Shown: one piece after another, positions 60,619 through 64,000 of the stretch
How the letters are laid out: the number at the start of each line of letters is the position of its first letter
Position numbering within the stretch: position 1 is the stretch's first letter
Assembly (NCBI GenBank): GCA_032119595.1
Contig: JAUMBQ010000006.1
Span: forward strand, 1,364,001-1,428,000
DNA from: JAGIBJ01 sp032119595
GTDB taxonomy: Bacteria; Actinomycetota; Thermoleophilia; Solirubrobacterales; Solirubrobacteraceae
Length of the DNA: 64,000 bases
Direction: 5' to 3'
Notes under the pieces: generated by a model
What the model saw: the letters and a program-made list of their open reading frames with translations, nothing else
Told to the model about the DNA's origin: nothing
Databases searched by the model: none
Program-made: the position numbers and the translations under genes

Positions 60619-61121
60619 GCCCCGTGATCCAAGAACTCGCGTTCGGGCTCCGCGTCGAAGGCACCGAGCAAACCGCGGCCGTCGAGGGAACGATCGCCGA
60701 TGGCCGTTTCGTTCTCACCGACCCGGCCGCTCCGGAGTCCCCGATGGAGGGGCCCGCCTCAGCGGCGATGCTGCAGCTCGCACTGCTCGCCGATCTCGGA
60801 CCTCGCCCGGTGCCTAGTCCTGCGGTGCCGTTTCTGCTCGCCGATACGCTTGCCTCGCTCGACCGCGAAGGGCTGCTCGCAGCCTGGTCCCAGGAGAGTC
60901 GCGAAACGACGGCCATCGCTGATGCCGAAGTCGTGATCTGGACCGCCTGGGCGACCTGGTCGTTCTCCACTCGGCGCCGTCTCATCCGGACGACGACCGT
61001 TGCCGACGCTGGGGCCCGTGGGCTCGCGTTGGTGGAGGTCGGCGAAGAGGGTGTCGTTGTTCGCCCTGCCACTGCCACCGACGTGTGGCGATCCCTGACT
61101 ACTCTGCTCCCTGCGAACTGA
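60615..61121 (+). CDS. Hypothetical protein (ESX-associated-like)
   Basis: The protein has 168 aa from GTG 60615 (GTGA overlap). A mixed alpha/beta protein: QELAFGLRVEGTEQTAAVEG, DGRFVLTDPAAPE, MLQLALLADLGPRP, WTAWATWSFSTRRRLIRTT, VEVGEEGVVVRPATATDVW. It looks like the EspG/actinobacterial secretion-helper type of fold in general outline, but I cannot assign it. Fourth gene of the five-gene cassette. Confidence 0.6.
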   Translation: MSPVIQELAFGLRVEGTEQTAAVEGTIADGRFVLTDPAAPESPMEGPASAAMLQLALLADLGPRPVPSPAVPFLLADTLASLDREGLLAAWSQESRETTAIADAEVVIWTAWATWSFSTRRRLIRTTTVADAGARGLALVEVGEEGVVVRPATATDVWRSLTTLLPAN

Positions 61122-61130
61122 AGCTTGCTC

Positions 61131-61727
61131 GTGACCCTCGACTCATCATCCGCACCTCCCGCCGCCACCGCTGAGGCCGACCCCCCGAAGCAGTTGGTTT
61201 GGCCCACCGTTGTCGCGTTGGTCGCCATCCCGTTGTGGATCGTGCTGTTCAAGTTCACGGTCAGGCAATCATCGGAAGGAGCGTCCGGTGCTGAGCCGCT
61301 GATCGCGTGGATCACCGCGTTCGAGCTTTCCTGTCTCTTCTCAGGGCCGATGCTGTTCCTGGCGAGTTCCGTTCGGCTTGCGTTCAGCGGTCGCGGGCTC
61401 ACGCAGGAGCAACGCGAGGAGGCGGCGAGCGACGTCGCTGACGCGGCGTTCGTCCGCTGGATCGTGCCCGCGGGGCCAGGCATTTTGGCGCTCGAGATCT
61501 TCATGCTGTGCACGCTCTACGGCGTCGACCCGGGCGGATCGGACATCGGTTGGATCGCCACCTGGGGCATGGCCTGGACGGCCCTCGGCTTCTTCATCTT
61601 CGGCATCCTCGTTGCGGTGCTCGAAGAACCGCGGATGTGGCTGCCGTTCCATCTGCGCAACCGCCCGCGATGGGCGCCCGAGGATTCAGAGGCGCAAGAA
61701 CCGCTGCCGCTTGACGAGCCTCAGTAG
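61131..61727 (+). CDS. Hypothetical membrane protein
   Basis: The protein has 198 aa from GTG 61131; a TTG two codons earlier is possible. Four helices: 22-42 (VVALVAIPLWIVLFKF), 58-85, 110-135 (VPAGPGILALEIFMLCTLYG) and 142-165 (GMAWTALGFFIFGILVAVL). Cytosolic tail acidic and Pro-rich. Last gene of the cassette; its stop overlaps the convergent secreted-protein gene by 7 bp. Family not recognised. Confidence 0.75.
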   Translation: MTLDSSSAPPAATAEADPPKQLVWPTVVALVAIPLWIVLFKFTVRQSSEGASGAEPLIAWITAFELSCLFSGPMLFLASSVRLAFSGRGLTQEQREEAASDVADAAFVRWIVPAGPGILALEIFMLCTLYGVDPGGSDIGWIATWGMAWTALGFFIFGILVAVLEEPRMWLPFHLRNRPRWAPEDSEAQEPLPLDEPQ

Positions 61728-62629
61728 GCGCAGGTCTTCGCGCCGCTCACCCACTGCAGGGGGCCGGCGGTGCTGGTCGGAGCCATCGTGGCGGGGTCGG
61801 CGCCCGGCCCCCAGTAGCTGCCGTTGACGATGCCTTGCGGAGAGACGTCCCAGCGGTAGTAGACGATGTTGCCGTAGGACCTGATCGCGTAGGAGATCGC
61901 CCACGAGCCATCGGTCGCCTGCGAGGCTCCGGTGAACGTGAGCTCGCTACCGACAGCGTTGATGTCGGCACCCGACGTCGAGGTCAGCCGGCAGTAGTAG
62001 TGGCTGCCGTCAGGGTGAAATGAGTATCGCTGCTCGACGGCGCAGTTCGGCCAGCCAGCCGGGCAGTCCGTGAAGGTGGAGCCAATGAAGAACGGCTGGA
62101 TTGCCGTGAGCGCCGCCTGGCCCTCGAGCGGGGCCGGCGGGTTGCCGAACAGCGAGGTCGGCGCGGACCCGCCGGGCACCGGCGTGATGGGCGCCGCGGG
62201 TGTGGTGCCGGCGGCAGGCCCCGGAACGGTCCCGCCTCCCGGTGCGGGGGCCGGACCCTGAGCGACCGACTTCAGCGTCTTGGTTCCGCCCGGGCTCTTG
62301 ATCCCGACCGACACCTTCTTCCCGACGAGCGCATTGGCCGCCGTGAGCTTCTTGCCCTTCAGTACCGCGCTCTGCCACGTCCCCGGCGCACCGCCCTTCG
62401 TGGTGCCCTTGACCTTGCTGAGCGGATACGACTTGCCCTTCGACGACACGCTCACCGAGGTCGGACGCTGCGACGCCCTCAGCGGCTTGTCGGTCGACAA
62501 CGTCGCCACGATCCGCGCCCCCGAGCCATCGGGTTGCACGCGCACGACCGACGTCAGCGCGGCCTGCGCCGTCGACGGGGCCGCCAGCACAGCGAGCACG
62601 AGGGCCATGATCCGAAACGCAGAGCGCAT
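61721..62629 (-). CDS. Secreted hypothetical protein with Pro/Gly linker
   Basis: The protein has 302 aa from ATG 62629 with GGGGGG upstream; a longer frame adds 22 residues. Signal peptide (IMALVLAVLAAPSTAQA). First domain (25-130): Lys/Thr-rich beta strands (SVSVSSKGKSYPLSKVKGTT, KKVSVGIKSPGGTKTLKSV). A Pro/Gly/Ala linker (130-160). Second domain (170-302) with Cys and aromatics: TDCPAGWPNCAVEQRYSFHP, SHYYCRLTSTSG, SYWGPGADP, GAKTCAY. It may bind surface polymers. Family not recognised. Confidence 0.8.
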   Translation of the reverse strand: MRSAFRIMALVLAVLAAPSTAQAALTSVVRVQPDGSGARIVATLSTDKPLRASQRPTSVSVSSKGKSYPLSKVKGTTKGGAPGTWQSAVLKGKKLTAANALVGKKVSVGIKSPGGTKTLKSVAQGPAPAPGGGTVPGPAAGTTPAAPITPVPGGSAPTSLFGNPPAPLEGQAALTAIQPFFIGSTFTDCPAGWPNCAVEQRYSFHPDGSHYYCRLTSTSGADINAVGSELTFTGASQATDGSWAISYAIRSYGNIVYYRWDVSPQGIVNGSYWGPGADPATMAPTSTAGPLQWVSGAKTCAY

Positions 62630-62766
62630 CCCCCCATCCTGCGACACCGCGGGGGTCTGCGCAAGGCGAGAACTGGGCTGAATCGCCCGTTTCACGGTCG
62701 GTTTGCGCTGGGCCGCGGCGCCAAGGTACGTCCCGGTGTTGCCCGCGGGCCTGCTCCTGCGCGTCT

Positions 62767-62795
62767 GCGGGGCCCTGCCGCCGCCGCGGCCCCGC
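62767..62795 (-). terminator. Hairpin after the right-end gene
   Basis: GCGGGGCC and GGCCCCGC form an 8-bp stem 3 bp after the stop codon of the minus-strand gene at 62799. Confidence 0.6.
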
Positions 62796-62798
62796 GTT

Positions 62799-64000
62799 CT
62801 ACTTCAGCGTCTGCACGGCCACGCGGACCGTGTCGGTCGCCTGGTCGACGAACGAGAGCGCGACCTGCTTGCCGTTGGAGCGCAGCTGGCTCGTGTTCAG
62901 ACCGCCTTCGAGACGGCCGACGGGGACGCCGGCCGGCGCCTTGATCAGTCGGACGGTCTCGTCGGAAATCTTGGCCGCGTACCACTTGGCCTTGTCGCCC
63001 TCGCCGCGAATCCAAACCGCGACTTCGGACGTGCCGACGCGCACGACGCGCAGGTCGCGGGCGTCCTTCGCGGTCGAGAAGGCACCGCGGGCCACGACAT
63101 CGCCGGCGTCGTCGACGATCGCCCACTTCGGCTGACCGAGCAGGTTCTCCGCGCGAGCCGAATCCTGCTGCAGCCAGGTGACGACGGCGCCGCCACCAGC
63201 GCGTCCGGCCACGTCGACCTCAAGCGCGCGCCGATCCGGCACCCCACCAATCTCGACCGCCTCCTCAAGCGAACCTTCTTGCCCCTGCGCGACGACCGGG
63301 ATCCCGCGCACGGCAAGCTCGTTGGTTTGCTGGACCTCGAGGCCGGCGACCGCGATCTGCTCGCCGACGGTCGTCACTGCGCCGCCGCCGAAGCGCTCGA
63401 CGCCGAGGATCGAGTTGCGCGTCGGGGTCTTGCCGACCCGTACGAGCGCGGCGACCGTCTTGGCCGGCTTGCCACCCGACGGCTTGCCGGTCTCGCGGCG
63501 GCCGGTCGAGATGGCGTGCCCGGTGGAGGTCGCTGCCCAGTTGCTGCCGTCGGCACCATGGGTGAAGTCGCCGGTCTCGACGCCGGAGAGTGGCTTGCCG
63601 AGCGGGATGGAGGTGCCGTCGATCAGGAAGCCAAATGCGGCGGCGGTCGGCGTGCCTTCGGTCGTCGACTTGGGAATGAAGGAGCTGGTGGAGGCGACCA
63701 GGAAGCCGGTCTTGAGGCCGAACGCAGCGGGGATGTTCACGTAGGTGCCGCTGGCGAGGGTGCGACGCTGCCAAGCTGCGCCGGTCGCGGCGGCGCGGGC
63801 GGCGACCCAGGCGGCGGCGGGTGCGCCGGCGGACTGACCGGCGACGGCGACGTTGCCGGTCTCATCGCGCGCGACCATCGACACGAGGCTGCCGGAGCCG
63901 AGCCCGACCATCGGGCTGAGCGTGCCGCCGACGGTGAAGTCGCGGGTGGCGATCGTCGGTGTTGATCCGCCTGCGTTCCAGGCGACCGTGCCCTTGCCAT
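62799..64000 (-). CDS. Hypothetical repeat/propeller-like protein (5' end outside window)
   Basis: The frame is open from the window edge (GKGTVAWNAGGSTPTIATRD) to TAG at 62799, at least 400 aa. It has repeated beta-strand blocks: GNVAVAGQSAGAPAAAWVAARA, AVVTWLQQDSARAENLLGQPKW, EVAVWIRGEGDKAKWYAAKI, VALSFVDQATDTVRVAVQT. This recurrence of a strand-Gly-Asp/Gly-strand unit suggests a beta-propeller-like surface protein. No catalytic motif. The N-terminal (signal) part is missing. Confidence 0.75.
   Translation of the reverse strand, partial: GKGTVAWNAGGSTPTIATRDFTVGGTLSPMVGLGSGSLVSMVARDETGNVAVAGQSAGAPAAAWVAARAAATGAAWQRRTLASGTYVNIPAAFGLKTGFLVASTSSFIPKSTTEGTPTAAAFGFLIDGTSIPLGKPLSGVETGDFTHGADGSNWAATSTGHAISTGRRETGKPSGGKPAKTVAALVRVGKTPTRNSILGVERFGGGAVTTVGEQIAVAGLEVQQTNELAVRGIPVVAQGQEGSLEEAVEIGGVPDRRALEVDVAGRAGGGAVVTWLQQDSARAENLLGQPKWAIVDDAGDVVARGAFSTAKDARDLRVVRVGTSEVAVWIRGEGDKAKWYAAKISDETVRLIKAPAGVPVGRLEGGLNTSQLRSNGKQVALSFVDQATDTVRVAVQTLK

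Overview
The window is 64 kb of very GC-rich bacterial chromosome. Several things point to an actinobacterium, most likely of the Thermoleophilia/Solirubrobacterales type: GTG and TTG starts, a complete coproporphyrin-dependent haem operon (hemE-hemH-hemY-hemQ), a separate-subunit methylmalonyl-CoA mutase, a small conserved Cys-rich actinobacterial protein, and many overlapping ATGA/GTGA gene junctions. The lineage is an inference from gene content and base composition; there is no rRNA gene in the window.

Layout. (1) 0-15.7 kb: drug-efflux MFS with divergent MarR regulator, then a stress/energy block: DUF4396 membrane protein, SDR, universal stress protein, PEP synthase, PAS-LuxR and NarL-type regulators, Zn alcohol dehydrogenase, a P-type ATPase with Na,K-ATPase-like cation-site motifs, a luciferase-like monooxygenase and a secreted beta-propeller protein. 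(2) 15.7-24.5 kb: an accessory island of visibly lower GC, ending on the 3' side of a tRNA-Ala(TGC) gene. It carries a ParA-like ATPase plus SIR2 pair (+ strand) facing a tightly overlapping five-gene operon on the - strand: HARE-HTH/Nudix, NMN-adenylyltransferase-like, Dam-type DNA adenine methylase, SelD-like kinase and TIR-like/GAF. Four of these seven proteins belong to families that make, break or hydrolyse NAD or related nucleotides, so this is the best candidate for an undescribed (probably antiphage) system. (3) 24.7-28 kb: a tandem family of small beta-rich proteins, two with Gly/Cys/Ser-rich tails and one broken copy. (4) 28-40.3 kb: surface glycan assembly (glycosyltransferases, O-antigen ligase-like polymerase, flippase-like protein, polyprenyl-phosphate sugar transferase, UDP-glucuronate decarboxylase-like epimerase). 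(5) 40.5-43.8 kb: envelope-stress trio (toastrack-like membrane protein, histidine kinase, response regulator). (6) 44-53.4 kb: polysaccharide deacetylase, haem synthesis operon, ferritin, M50-type protease, secreted protein and a HugZ-like haem/flavin protein. (7) 53.5-64 kb: second MFS with TetR, a metallo-beta-lactamase-fold protein, methylmalonyl-CoA mutase large subunit, a five-gene secretion-cassette-like operon and two secreted proteins, the last running off the window.

Non-coding structure is rich: paired inverted palindromes at two distant loci (REPIN-like), several perfect 18-20 bp dyads in promoter regions, and four separate tandem-repeat arrays with 17, 17, 23 and 34 bp periods.
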